Positions 8,844-17,732 of a DNA stretch of 64,000 nucleotides are shown here, piece after piece (positions within the stretch are counted from its first letter, which is position 1; each line of letters begins with the position of its first letter). The DNA is taken from positions 2,555,501-2,619,500 of the forward strand of contig NZ_CP047491.1 in the NCBI RefSeq assembly GCF_009931115.1. Direction: 5' to 3'. Source of the stretch: Microbulbifer hydrolyticus (GTDB lineage Bacteria; Pseudomonadota; Gammaproteobacteria; Pseudomonadales; Cellvibrionaceae). Position numbers and translations under genes: made by a program. The notes below the pieces were generated by a model that saw only the letters and a list, made by a program, of their open reading frames with translations, was not told the DNA's origin and ran no database searches.

Positions 8844-9656
8844 TCAGAAGCTGAACTTGTAGCCTACGCCCAGATTGAAAATCCAGGAATCGTAATCCAG
8901 ATCATCCTTGTAACGAACGGAATCGACAACAATCCCGTTGCTGAGCACCACGTTATCGACACCCACTTCGATTTCGGGGTCGGCATTGATATACATGGCA
9001 GAAGCGTTGACCAGCCAATTGGCATTACGCCCGAATTCGATATCCACGCCCACCTGTGCAGTCCATCCCCAGGAACTGCCAAAATTGACCAATCCGCGAT
9101 CAATTCTTTCCGTGACCACGCCATTCGAATTCACCACGTCTTCGACAAATACCGGGCGCAAGTAATCCTGATCGATGTCGGTATAGTTAACGCCGACACC
9201 AATATAGGGCTGTATCCAGGACTCTACGCACACCGGGTACCAATCCACATACAGGCTGGTCACATTAGTTTCGAAGTCTCCAAGACGATTGGAGCTACGG
9301 GTTTCGAAATCCGGCCCGATCACATAGGTATCGTAGTCAGCCTCCAGGTCCGCGCCGTCCATATAGTACAGCTCAACTGCCCAGTGGTCGGCGACAAAAA
9401 AGGTACCGTTGATAAACCAGGTGGTATCGTCATCCAGGTCCAGCGAGTCCCCGACTTCTACCGAAATGGTTGAATCGGGATCATCGGGATCCAGCACATC
9501 GACGATAGCGGACTCGGAAAAAACGGAGTCCTCGGTATCCATAAAGGCCGCACCGGCTCGCACGATAAAATCACCGCCAGTGAAATCGGCAAAAGCCGGC
9601 GAAGTTGCGCTGGCGGCGGCAATGGCCAACGGCAAAAGAAGATGCTTGGTTCGCAT
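8844..9656 (-). CDS. ompW: OmpW family outer membrane protein
   Basis: A 270-residue precursor of the eight-stranded OmpW/AlkL barrel family. I chose ATG 9656 because it opens a clean signal peptide (MRTKHLLLPLAIAAASATSPAFA) and has AAGGAG just upstream. The mature protein begins with FIVRAGAAFMDT, as in OmpW, contains the FFVADHWAVELYY and GVGVNYT strands, and ends in GVGYKFSF with the terminal Phe required by BAM. OmpW barrels provide a lateral hydrophobic channel for small hydrophobic compounds. The long acidic loops and larger size than E. coli OmpW (about 212 residues) are unusual; an acidic insert of about 25 residues (DPDDPDSTISVEVGDS) lies near residue 50. Confidence 0.9.
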   Translation of the reverse strand: MRTKHLLLPLAIAAASATSPAFADFTGGDFIVRAGAAFMDTEDSVFSESAIVDVLDPDDPDSTISVEVGDSLDLDDDTTWFINGTFFVADHWAVELYYMDGADLEADYDTYVIGPDFETRSSNRLGDFETNVTSLYVDWYPVCVESWIQPYIGVGVNYTDIDQDYLRPVFVEDVVNSNGVVTERIDRGLVNFGSSWGWTAQVGVDIEFGRNANWLVNASAMYINADPEIEVGVDNVVLSNGIVVDSVRYKDDLDYDSWIFNLGVGYKFSF

Positions 9657-10022
9657 GGGTAACTCCTTGTAACTCTGAAATGCTCCATGGCCGACGGGAG
9701 CCACAAATAAATTGTGACCCGTGCGTGCGGTTAGTTTGAGTATAGGTGGAGTTTTCCGGAAAACAGCAAGTACCGCCTAAGGTTTACCCGACAAATAGGA
9801 AGAAATTTCTGCAAATTATTTCGCCCAAAAAAAATGCCCGCCAAAAGGCGGGCCAGTTTTCTCGAACACACTTTCAGGAGGAGAGTTTGCGACGCGCTGT
9901 GCATGCAAGTTCACAGCTGTCTGAATTAGGTATAGCAGAGCATTTTCAACTGCCACTCACCCTGTCATCAAAGCCGTTACATATTGGTCGCAATCCACGC
10001 CTGAAAAATTCCTGGCAGTGGA
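9657..10022. other. Intergenic region between ompW and the polyamine operon
   Basis: This 366-base stretch contains the ompW promoter and ribosome site at its left end and a clear intrinsic terminator for the operon to its right at 9828-9853. The remaining sequence, about 9860-10020, shows no convincing gene. One small open frame here lacks a ribosome site and any recognisable domain. Confidence 0.6.
9828..9853 (-). terminator. Intrinsic terminator of the polyamine operon
   Basis: GCCCGCC-AAAA-GGCGGGC at 9836-9853 is a perfect 7-base stem with a four-base loop. On the reverse strand it is followed by an uninterrupted T-run (9828-9835 read in reverse). It lies about 170 bases beyond the stop of the glutamine-synthetase-like gene, which it probably terminates. 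Confidence 0.8.
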
Positions 10023-11420
10023 TCAAACCCGCTGCAGGTAACTCTGGTATTCGACGTCGGTAACTCGCGCGGCAATTTCTGCCTGCTCCTGGCGCTTGAG
10101 CAATACAAACAGCTCGACGAATTTTGGGTCGAAGTACTCCTGCCAGAGTTCGCTATCGGCAAACCGGTTGAGTGCGCCAACCCAGGTATTGATCAACTGA
10201 TCACTCTCTACCTGATAGGCGTCGCCCTCTACCGGCGCCGGGGGCTGGAGCTTGTTTTCAAGACCGTGACAGACGCCAGCGAGAATTGCGGCCAACACCA
10301 GATACGCATTGACGTCTGCTCCCGCTATACGGTGTTCGATCCGGCGGGCCTTGGGCTCACTGGCCGGGATGCGGAATGTCACGGTGCGGTTGTCGTACCC
10401 CCAGCACAGATTCAGGGGAGCATGGCTACTCTCCTGGAAGCGGCGATAGGAATTGGCGTGCGGCGCGAAAATCGCCATGGCATCGTTGGCCGTCGCCATC
10501 ATGCCCGCCACGGCATGGCGCAACAGGTCTGAACCCGTATCCGTGCCGTCATCAAACACATTGTTACCGTCGTTATCCACGAGGCTCATATGCACATGCA
10601 TACCGTTGCCGGCAAGCTCGCCAAACGGCTTGGCCATAGCACTCACACGCAGACCGTGACTACGCGCCACCCCTTTTAGCAAGCGTTTGAACAACAGGGT
10701 CTGATCCGCCACTTTCAGCGGATCGTCGCAGTGCAGCAGGTTGATCTCAAACTGCCCCGGCGCGCATTCGGACAGGATGGAATCCGCAGGAATCCCCTGT
10801 TCTTCACAGGCGGCCCGCACATCGGCAAAAAAGTGCCGCTGCGAATCCAGCTCTGCGAGATCATAGACATCGGTGGAGGGCACCAGATCAGAGTCGTTGT
10901 CGCTCACCGGGCGCGGGCGCCCCAGCTCATCAGCCTCTTCTCGCAGAAGATAGAACTCCAGCTCAGTGGCGCACACCGCCTTGTAGCCGAGTTCGCCCAG
11001 ACGTCGAACCACCTTCTGCAACTGCGCGCGCGGGTCCGCGTAAAGTTCCGAGCCATCCGCCTCGAACAATTGCATGTGCAGTTGTGCCGTCTGCTCGCGG
11101 TGCCAGGGCGCCAGGCAGACCGGAGATACGGGCTGACAGACACCATCGCTGTCACCACTGGCGAACACCAGCGGGCTATTTTCGATATCGCGCCCCCAGA
11201 TATCCAAACTCACGGCACTGCGCGGCATCTGCAACCCGCCGCCGAGTAACTTCATGGCGGAATCCGCGGGCAGCCACTTGCCGCGCGGGATACCGTTGAT
11301 ATCAAAGGCAAACCCCTCGATCCACTTAAGATCCGGGTGCGCTTCAAGAAACACTTCCGAGTCCGAAAGCAATTCTGGGGACGGCTGATATTTTTTTTGT
11401 GCTGCCATAAAACGATTCAC
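10023..11420 (-). CDS. Glutamine synthetase-family ligase, gamma-glutamylpolyamine synthetase type
   Basis: A 465-residue member of the glutamine synthetase fold in the PuuA/SpuB-like group, joining glutamate to putrescine or another amine using ATP. The N-terminal beta-grasp is followed by the catalytic domain with NGMHVHMSL (GS-like His motif near 275), ANSYRRFQ near 330 and FRIPASEPKARRIEHRIAGADVNAYL near 370. It lacks the adenylylation-loop Tyr context of assimilatory GlnA. The frame opens with GTG at 11420; an ATG four codons later (11408) is an equally possible start and neither has a strong ribosome site. It lies 56 bases after the SpuC-like aminotransferase in one operon, supporting a role in polyamine catabolism. 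Confidence 0.85.
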   Translation of the reverse strand: MNRFMAAQKKYQPSPELLSDSEVFLEAHPDLKWIEGFAFDINGIPRGKWLPADSAMKLLGGGLQMPRSAVSLDIWGRDIENSPLVFASGDSDGVCQPVSPVCLAPWHREQTAQLHMQLFEADGSELYADPRAQLQKVVRRLGELGYKAVCATELEFYLLREEADELGRPRPVSDNDSDLVPSTDVYDLAELDSQRHFFADVRAACEEQGIPADSILSECAPGQFEINLLHCDDPLKVADQTLLFKRLLKGVARSHGLRVSAMAKPFGELAGNGMHVHMSLVDNDGNNVFDDGTDTGSDLLRHAVAGMMATANDAMAIFAPHANSYRRFQESSHAPLNLCWGYDNRTVTFRIPASEPKARRIEHRIAGADVNAYLVLAAILAGVCHGLENKLQPPAPVEGDAYQVESDQLINTWVGALNRFADSELWQEYFDPKFVELFVLLKRQEQAEIAARVTDVEYQSYLQRV

Positions 11421-11476
11421 ATTGATGGGAAATTAGGCCCCGTATTGACGAAAAATACCGGGGCCTGTAGCGGAGT

Positions 11477-12826
11477 TTACGCCATGGCCCGAGCGGTATC
11501 ATCCAGGGCACGGTGCGCCTTTTCCACCAGCTCGTCAATCTGTTCCGTGGTGAGAATCAGCGGCGGTGCAATAATCATGGTGTCGCCTGTGGCGCGCATC
11601 ACCAGGCCGTTTTTGATGCTCATATCCCGGCATACGCCGCCCGCAGTGCACTGGTCGTCAAAGCGCGCTCGACTGCCTTTGTCTTTCACCAGTTCCAGTG
11701 CGCCGACCAGGCCCAGGCTACGCGCCTCGCCCACGATGGGGTGGTCCGCCAGCTCGGCCCAGCGCTTGGCCAGATACGGGCCGGTGGTATCGCGCACAGT
11801 TTCGATGATCTTTTCTTCGCGCAGAATATTCAGGGTCGCAATACCGGCCATACAGGCAGCCGGGTGCGCGGAATAGGTGTAGCCGTGAGTGAACTCACCA
11901 CCCTTTGCCTTGATCACATCCGCCACACGGTCGCTGACCATGGTGCCGCCCAACGGGAAGTAACCGTTGGTGACCGCCTTCGCAAAGGTCATCAGATCCG
12001 GCTTCATGCCGTAGTAATCGGCACCGAACCACTCGCCGGTGCGGCCAAATCCGAAAATCACCTCGTCCATCACCAGCAGGATGTCGTACTGATCCAGCAC
12101 TTTCTTCACTTCTGGCCAGTAGGTCTCCGGCGGAATGATCACCCCACCGGCACCCTGGATGGGCTCGGCGATAAACGCGGCCACGTTATCCGGGCCCAGC
12201 TCCTGAATTTTCTCGTCCAGACTGCGCGCCGCGTGCACACCGAACTCTTCCGGTGACATGTCGCCGCCCTCGCCAAACCAGTAGGGCTGCTGGATGTGCT
12301 CGATGTAATCGAGTCCCTGGAACTGCTTGTGCATGCCGCTCATGCCACCGAGGCTGGCACCGCCAATGGTGGAGCCGTGGTAAGCGTTCTTGCGGGAGAT
12401 CACGATGCGCTTCTTGGGCTGCTCTTTCAGGTCCCAGTAGCGGCGGATGATGCGCAGGTTGGTATCGTTGGCCTCACTGCCGGAACCGGTGAAAAACACA
12501 TTGTTCATATGTGCCGGAGTCACTTCCGCCAGCAGATCCGCCAGCTCGATCGAAGGCACCGTGGTGCACTGGAAGAAGCTGTTGTAGAACGGCAGCTTAT
12601 TCAGCTGCTCGTAGATAGCCTCGCTGATTTCCCGACGGCTGTAGCCCAGGTTGCAGCACCACAGGCCGGACATGCCGTCGAGCATGGTGTGGCCATCAAT
12701 ATCCGTGATATAGGCGCCTTCGGCACTGGTGATGACCCGCGTGCCCTGTTTGCCGAGATCACTGAAGTCGGTAAACGGGTGCAGCAGGTGCTCGCGGTCA
12801 TGCTGTTGTAACTGGTTCTTGTTCAT
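11477..12826 (-). CDS. spuC: Class III aminotransferase, polyamine-pyruvate (SpuC) type
   Basis: A 449-residue PLP enzyme of the class III (omega) aminotransferase family. Features: DGMSGLWCCNLGYSR near residue 50, a signature of the SpuC/omega-amino acid-pyruvate group; FFTGSGSEANDTNLR near 112; the PLP-phosphate contact NAYHGSTIG; Asp in LLVMDEVIFGFGRTG; and Schiff-base Lys in FAKAVTNGYFPLGG near 285. Pseudomonas SpuC transfers the amino group of putrescine, cadaverine or spermidine to pyruvate. It is the first gene of an operon with the glutamine-synthetase-like ligase. An 18-base perfect palindrome 62 bases before its ATG is the probable operator. Arginine from cyanophycin could feed this pathway via putrescine, but that link is inference. 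Confidence 0.88.
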   Translation of the reverse strand: MNKNQLQQHDREHLLHPFTDFSDLGKQGTRVITSAEGAYITDIDGHTMLDGMSGLWCCNLGYSRREISEAIYEQLNKLPFYNSFFQCTTVPSIELADLLAEVTPAHMNNVFFTGSGSEANDTNLRIIRRYWDLKEQPKKRIVISRKNAYHGSTIGGASLGGMSGMHKQFQGLDYIEHIQQPYWFGEGGDMSPEEFGVHAARSLDEKIQELGPDNVAAFIAEPIQGAGGVIIPPETYWPEVKKVLDQYDILLVMDEVIFGFGRTGEWFGADYYGMKPDLMTFAKAVTNGYFPLGGTMVSDRVADVIKAKGGEFTHGYTYSAHPAACMAGIATLNILREEKIIETVRDTTGPYLAKRWAELADHPIVGEARSLGLVGALELVKDKGSRARFDDQCTAGGVCRDMSIKNGLVMRATGDTMIIAPPLILTTEQIDELVEKAHRALDDTARAMA

Positions 12827-13156
12827 GAACTCACTCCTGATTCGAATAACGCCTGCGGTAATGCTCAGACTTGTAAGGCATCACCGCAAAATGTGATCAC
12901 ATTTTAGGGGCAAGAACGGAGAAGGTGCAACCCGTATTCACGACGAGCCACTGTTACACCGATAGCACAAGCCTAGTGCCGATCGCGAAGCACTGGTCGT
13001 CATCGCGAGAAACAGGCTTCAGAGGCGGCAAACAGGAGGGGAAGCGCTGGGAATGGGGACGTGCGAGAGTCCGGGGCAGGCCATTCCGCGGAGCCCACAC
13101 AAGGCGTGGGACTCGGCAGTCAGGGGCACCAGCCCCCTGTGAAAAGACTTGTTCGA
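12827..13156. other. Intergenic region upstream of spuC
   Basis: The 330-base gap carries the spuC promoter region and the palindrome at 12888-12905, then about 240 bases of GC-rich sequence to the end of the cyanophycinase gene. A 165-residue forward frame here has the composition of an accidental frame, with no ribosome site and no domain. A hairpin, GGGGGCTGGTGCCCC read on the reverse strand near 13122-13138, could be the end structure of the cyanophycin operon. Confidence 0.45.
12888..12905. promoter_or_regulatory. 18-base perfect palindrome, probable operator of spuC operon
   Basis: AAAATGTGATCACATTTT reads the same on both strands. It lies 62 bases upstream of the spuC ATG, a typical operator position. 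The half-site TGTGA resembles the CRP half-site, but CRP sites carry a six-base spacer between TGTGA and TCACA; here there is none, pointing to a different dimeric regulator such as one responding to polyamines or amino acids. Confidence 0.65.
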
Positions 13157-14446
13157 TCAGCGGGCCGCCGTCACCGATACGGAAACAGGCGCGATATCCA
13201 GCGCCACATCGAGGATGGTGTACTGATCCTTGGTGCCGGAGCCGTAGCTCCAGAAACCGCGGCTCTGATCATCCTGACGAAAGTGGAACAGCACACCCTT
13301 ACCAGTCTGATCGTCGAACGCATAGCGGCGCAATTCGCGGGTGTCGCTATTGTCCAGCAGGGAGAAACCCAGCAGTTGATCCAGGCGCGGGTTGGCCAGC
13401 GCAATACCGGCCCCCTGGGTAGCGCGATAGCCGAATGCCTCGTTGCCAAGGGTCTCGCTGCCGGAGGCGGATACGCGATGTTCGCGCCAGTTGTAGCTGT
13501 CACCGTGACTCAATACGCTCACACGCAGATCGCGGGCAGCGAAACCGTCTTCGGCATCGGCGAACGTCGCACTGCGCGCGTCCGCCACAACCAGGGTTCC
13601 CGCCCCCAGTACTTTCATGGATGCGACATCCAGATCGACCAGCAGCGCAGTATCTTCATCCACACCAAATCCCAGCGGCTCCTCGGGTCTGGTGACACCT
13701 CCCAGCGCGCGAACCAGGCGCCCAAGACGGGCTTTACGATCAAAGTGCTGGTCCACCACGCCCACCGGCAGAAACCCCAATCCGCGGGACAGCAACAGTT
13801 GCCCGGATTCCTGGCTTTCCATGCCCTGGTAGGTTTCCACGGCGGGTAGCGTGAGTGCACTCAGGGAATCCCCCGCGGCGATCATGGTGCTACTCATGAT
13901 GGCCGCGCCGGCGCTGGTACCTCCCACAATGGCACCATTGGCAAGCTGGGCCCGGATCGCGGCCAACACGGGCGTATCGCGCCCCTCCTTGTCTAACAAG
14001 GTGCGAGTGATTCTGGTCTGGTCGCCGCCGACAAACCAGATGCCACCAGCGGTATTGAGGCTTTCGGCCAGCGCCTTGTCGTGACCACCCTGCTGCCAGT
14101 CACTTTCATCGATGGACTCTGTCGACTTATCGTCTTTGTCGGCAATAGGCAAAATGCGGACTCTGCCCTTAAAACCATGGCTGCGCAGGTCCGCCTGAAA
14201 CTGTTGCGCATAGTGACTGGGCCGACCGGACGCGGCCGGCACAATGACCACGTCGGGGAATTTTTCCGGCACACCTTCGATAAACGCGCGGTAGACCGCG
14301 GTATTATCACTGCGCAGTGCACCGCCCACAATCAACAGGCTGCCGGAATCGGCGGACGCCTTCGCCTGCGCACCCGAATCACTGCACGCGGCGAACAGAG
14401 GTAAACATAGCCCTGCAAGAGTCGCCACCAGACCGGTAAATTTCAT
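13157..14446 (-). CDS. Cyanophycinase, lipoprotein form
   Basis: A 429-residue serine exopeptidase of family S51 that cuts cyanophycin to beta-Asp-Arg dipeptides. The N-terminus is a lipoprotein signal with lipobox LFAAC (Cys21), so the enzyme should be anchored to a membrane facing the periplasm or outside. The S51 triad is visible: Ser178 in GGTSAGAA, His234 in VDQHF, Glu264 in GVDEDTA. The GGDQ segment (141-143) and the Arg-rich DRKARLGR stretch match the conserved substrate pocket. About 130 extra C-terminal residues distinguish it from the short intracellular CphB. It is the last gene of a five-gene operon and overlaps the AraC-like gene in ATGA. It is distinct from the secreted paralogue at 21281. 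Confidence 0.93.
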   Translation of the reverse strand: MKFTGLVATLAGLCLPLFAACSDSGAQAKASADSGSLLIVGGALRSDNTAVYRAFIEGVPEKFPDVVIVPAASGRPSHYAQQFQADLRSHGFKGRVRILPIADKDDKSTESIDESDWQQGGHDKALAESLNTAGGIWFVGGDQTRITRTLLDKEGRDTPVLAAIRAQLANGAIVGGTSAGAAIMSSTMIAAGDSLSALTLPAVETYQGMESQESGQLLLSRGLGFLPVGVVDQHFDRKARLGRLVRALGGVTRPEEPLGFGVDEDTALLVDLDVASMKVLGAGTLVVADARSATFADAEDGFAARDLRVSVLSHGDSYNWREHRVSASGSETLGNEAFGYRATQGAGIALANPRLDQLLGFSLLDNSDTRELRRYAFDDQTGKGVLFHFRQDDQSRGFWSYGSGTKDQYTILDVALDIAPVSVSVTAAR

Positions 14447-14886
14447 AGCATTATTTCCATCATCAATTTTTCTATTCGTCCGCAGTGCCGCCCGCCGGGA
14501 AACGGACTGCGCTTCGATTCGACACGCAGCTGCCCTCCCTGCTGCCGTTCCATCCGCGGGCTGTGGCCACAGAAGGATTTGAAACAGCGACTGAAATGGG
14601 ATGCAGAACGAAACCCACAGCGGCGCCCTATTTCATCGATGCCCAGTGCACTTTCGTGCAGCAGTGACCTCGCTTTTTCAAGCCGCAGCTCCCGATAGAA
14701 TCGCGCGGGCAATACGCCCTCAAAGCGCAGGAACAACCGCTCGAGTTTTTTCTGTGAGATGCTGAGGTAGCTGGCGAGCTCGCCGGTCTGGAGTGGTTCG
14801 GAGAGGTTGTTGCGCATCAGCGTCATGGCCTCTTCAAACAGACGTTGATCGCGAACAGGTCCTGGCTGTTGCACCACTCCATCCAT
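14443..14886 (-). CDS. Short AraC-family regulator (stand-alone ArgR/GlxA-type DNA-binding domain)
   Basis: A 147-residue protein consisting almost entirely of an AraC double helix-turn-helix, residues 15-115, with the strong second-motif sequence EIGRRCGFRSASHFSRCFKSFCGHSPR. The closest recognisable relatives are the C-terminal halves of GlxA-type regulators such as Pseudomonas ArgR, which carry an N-terminal DJ-1-like sensor of about 190 residues; that sensor is missing. The gene has its own AGGA ribosome site, begins 9 bases after the dipeptidase stop and overlaps cyanophycinase by ATGA, so it is not an assembly break inside the operon. It may respond to arginine through a partner or act constitutively. 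The last 30 residues are unrelated to the domain. Confidence 0.82.
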   Translation of the reverse strand: MDGVVQQPGPVRDQRLFEEAMTLMRNNLSEPLQTGELASYLSISQKKLERLFLRFEGVLPARFYRELRLEKARSLLHESALGIDEIGRRCGFRSASHFSRCFKSFCGHSPRMERQQGGQLRVESKRSPFPGGRHCGRIEKLMMEIML

Positions 14887-14895
14887 CGTTATGTC

Positions 14896-16068
14896 CTATC
14901 CTGTTTCGCGGCCGCCGTAAGGCTGGCGATCAAACAGCTGCCAACGCCCCCGGGCCATGGTATGGGTTATCTGGAATCTCGCCGGATCCACCAGAATCAG
15001 GTCCGCATCCCGCCCGGACGCGACCAGGCCTTTGCGTTTGAGTCCCAGCGCCCGCGCGGGGTTACTGGTCACCACCTGCAGTGCACTGGCCAGTTCCACG
15101 CCCTCTTCCTGTACCGCACGGCGGAATTCCTCGAACAGGCTGGCGATGCTGCCCACCTCGATATCCTGCAACTCTCCCTGGTTGCAAAAATTGGTCAGTG
15201 ACCCCTGGGCGTCGGAGGAAAAGGTGAGCTGGTCGATGGGCGCTTTCCGCTCCAGTGCCAGCTTCAGTGCGCGGCTCGCGCGCATTTCACCGCTGGCAAG
15301 GATTTCCGCGGTGGTGGAGGTGGTGAAGTCGATAAAGCCACCGGCGCGGGCAAAGTCCACGCCGTGTTCCAGCAACGCCATATTGCGATTCATATGGGTG
15401 GGAAGGAACTGGGTAATGGGGATCTCCGAGTGCTCCACCACATCAAACAGCGGTTGCAGCCGCCCGGCACCGTCGCCCACATGGATACTCACCACACCGC
15501 CCTTACCGCTCAACAGGCCGGCAACCCGGGCATCGGCGGCAATGCGGATCAGTTCATCCCGAGAGGGGTGCGACGAGCGATGATCTGAAATTGCCAGCTC
15601 ACCGACACCGATCATGTTTTCCACCAGCATGATGTCGCTGCGCACACTGCCGGTCAGTGTATTTACCGGTACCTGGTAGGAGCCGGTCTGGATAAAGCAG
15701 CTAATCCCCTGCGCCTCCAGCGCTTTCGCCTTGCCGAACAGCTCGTTCAGGGTACGGGTGGTGGCATCGGTACCCAGTGCACCAATCACCGTGGTGACGC
15801 CCGCAGAAATCGCTTCACGCACATCCAGCTCCGGTGTGCGGGAACCGAAACCCGCTTCACCACCGCCGCCACTGATATGCACCAGGGAATCCACCAGCCC
15901 CGGCATCAGCCAGGCACCGTCGGCGTCCACCACCTGCCCGATATTTTCCGGCAGCGTAAGATGCTGGTCGATCTGCGCGATCGCGTTTCCCGCCACCAGC
16001 ACATCGCAGCGGCCGAGGCTGCGGGGCGCGAACACTTCCGCATTTTTTATCAGGGTAATTTGAGACAT
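14896..16068 (-). CDS. iadA: Isoaspartyl dipeptidase-like amidohydrolase (beta-Asp-Arg dipeptidase candidate)
   Basis: A 390-residue amidohydrolase of the IadA family, starting at ATG 16068; the in-frame upstream extension is not typical. In this operon it is the expected last step: beta-Asp-Arg to Asp plus Arg. Matches to E. coli IadA include GGGGE (Glu71, alpha-amino contact), TGSYQVPVNT (Tyr131), SDHRSS, IHVGD (His196), LPTHMNRN (His225) and SSDAQGS (Asp286, catalytic). Two metal positions differ from E. coli: the usual HxH at the end of strand 1 reads LVH (Leu62, His64), and the carboxylated Lys position reads Glu157 (GVGELAIS). Glu there occurs, as I recall, in a subgroup; the Leu is unexpected. 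It is cytoplasmic, with no signal peptide. Confidence 0.88.
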   Translation of the reverse strand: MSQITLIKNAEVFAPRSLGRCDVLVAGNAIAQIDQHLTLPENIGQVVDADGAWLMPGLVDSLVHISGGGGEAGFGSRTPELDVREAISAGVTTVIGALGTDATTRTLNELFGKAKALEAQGISCFIQTGSYQVPVNTLTGSVRSDIMLVENMIGVGELAISDHRSSHPSRDELIRIAADARVAGLLSGKGGVVSIHVGDGAGRLQPLFDVVEHSEIPITQFLPTHMNRNMALLEHGVDFARAGGFIDFTTSTTAEILASGEMRASRALKLALERKAPIDQLTFSSDAQGSLTNFCNQGELQDIEVGSIASLFEEFRRAVQEEGVELASALQVVTSNPARALGLKRKGLVASGRDADLILVDPARFQITHTMARGRWQLFDRQPYGGRETG

Positions 16069-16124
16069 AAATGACAACTTGAATTTGTAGGTACTTTTAC
16101 CGGGTCCGATTGCACGCTGGGAAG

Positions 16125-17651
16125 TTAATAACCCGATGCGGCCGCTACCAGCACTGTCAGTGACGCAAACAGGAACAAAATGCCCTGCAATGGCAGCACA
16201 AAGCGCAGCCACACGCCCCAGTCCAGGCGCGCCGCCCCCAGACACCCCATCAGCGCCGCCGAAGTGGGCACGATGATATTGGTGAGGCCATCGCCCAACT
16301 GAAAAGCGAGCACCGCGGTCTGCCGGGTAACCCCGACGACATCCGCGAGAGGTGCCATGATGGGCATGGTGAGCGCGGCCTGGCCGGAACCGGAAGTAAT
16401 AAAGAAATTGAATACCGTCTGAAACGCCAGCATAAACCAGGCAGATACAGCACCCGACACATCCGCGAGGCCACTGCCCGCGGCGTGCAGAATGGTATTA
16501 AGAATACTAGCGCCCTCGGGGTCATCACCGCCGAGCAACAGCACGATACCTTTGGCGAAGGCCACCACCATGGCCGCGGGCAACAATTGTTGCGCACCCT
16601 CGCGAAACGCTGCCGCTGCCTTGTTTGGGGTAAGGCCGTTCAGGCCGAACACGATAGCCACCGTCGCGATGACAATGCCCATAGTGAAAAACTGCGTGGC
16701 AATTTCCGGCAGAAAATAACTGCGCTCTACCACGCCCCAGATCATCCACGCGATACCGGCACTGAACAGGAGCAAGACCCACCCGTCGCCGCGCGCCATG
16801 GTCTTCAGCTCAGTGGTGGACACGGACTTGTCGCGGAACACCCGGTCGGAAGCATAGGCCAGGGAGCGCGTAGGCTGGCACTGAATCCGTCGCGCGTACA
16901 CGATGGTGTAGGCAGCGAGACCGCAGGTTGCCAGCAGCCACAATCCCATGCGCAGGCCGCTGCCAGACATCAGCGGTACGCCGGCAATCCCCTGGGCGAT
17001 ACTCACTCCGAACGGATTCATCCACGAAGTGGCAAACCCCACCTGGGTGGCCACATAGGTAACGAGCAATGCCGTGATGCTGTCATAGCCCATGGACACC
17101 AGTAGCGGCACTACGATCAGGGTGAACGGAATCACCTCCTCGCCCATGCCAAACACCGCCCCGCCCAGAGAGAACAGAAAACACAGGATAGCGAGATAGA
17201 AATGCCCCGCCTGCCGATTGCGCGCAATCACCTGAAACAGGCCGCGCTCTACTGAACCACTGGCAAAGATCAGGCCGAATGCACCACCGGTCAGCAGGAT
17301 AAACGCGAATACGCCGATGGATGCGCCCCACTTACTGCCGGAAACCATGCCCTCGAACGCGAAGTTCAGGAGCCCGATGCCCCCCCCTTCCGCAAACACC
17401 GCCATACCGGTGGGGCCGCCCTCGGCAGGCTGGTAGCTGCCAGGATCGATCACGCTCCGTTCAACACCATTCACCTCGGTGATAACCGTGTCGAAAGTGC
17501 CCGCAGGAATGACAAAGTTCAGCGCAAAGGCAACCAGTGCAACCGCCAGCAATATCAGATAGGTATCCGGCATTGCCCAGGTTTTCGCCACCGATTGCTC
17601 GACCGCACTGTTTTGCTCCGGGTCGCAGGTCTGGGATTCGCTTGTCTGCAT
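16125..17651 (-). CDS. YfcC family integral membrane carrier (putative basic amino acid or dipeptide transporter)
   Basis: A 508-residue inner-membrane protein with about 12 hydrophobic segments. It belongs to the YfcC/DcuC-related (C4-dicarboxylate anaerobic carrier-like) family, often annotated as basic amino acid antiporter. Family-type sequences include GMGEEVIPFTLIVVPL near residue 167, ATSWMNPFGVSIAQGIAG near 210 and TSGSGQAALTMPIMAPL near 420, the polar re-entrant motif. It sits between the TonB receptor (81-base gap) and the dipeptidase (56-base gap). Its likely job is to move arginine, beta-Asp-Arg or aspartate across the inner membrane. Direction and substrate are inferred from context only. 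Confidence 0.85.
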   Translation of the reverse strand: MQTSESQTCDPEQNSAVEQSVAKTWAMPDTYLILLAVALVAFALNFVIPAGTFDTVITEVNGVERSVIDPGSYQPAEGGPTGMAVFAEGGGIGLLNFAFEGMVSGSKWGASIGVFAFILLTGGAFGLIFASGSVERGLFQVIARNRQAGHFYLAILCFLFSLGGAVFGMGEEVIPFTLIVVPLLVSMGYDSITALLVTYVATQVGFATSWMNPFGVSIAQGIAGVPLMSGSGLRMGLWLLATCGLAAYTIVYARRIQCQPTRSLAYASDRVFRDKSVSTTELKTMARGDGWVLLLFSAGIAWMIWGVVERSYFLPEIATQFFTMGIVIATVAIVFGLNGLTPNKAAAAFREGAQQLLPAAMVVAFAKGIVLLLGGDDPEGASILNTILHAAGSGLADVSGAVSAWFMLAFQTVFNFFITSGSGQAALTMPIMAPLADVVGVTRQTAVLAFQLGDGLTNIIVPTSAALMGCLGAARLDWGVWLRFVLPLQGILFLFASLTVLVAAASGY

Positions 17652-17732
17652 AGGAATACACCGCAGTCATTGAAAAAAAATCGACGGGCGCACACCGCGC
17701 GCCCGCCGGAATCAGTTCCTGTGAGACACTGA

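Noticed and set aside
13157..14446. Reading the lipoprotein cyanophycinase as a peptidase E (aspartyl dipeptidase)
   Set aside because: Both belong to S51, but the DQHF and VDEDTA motifs and the length fit cyanophycinase better than the roughly 230-residue PepE.
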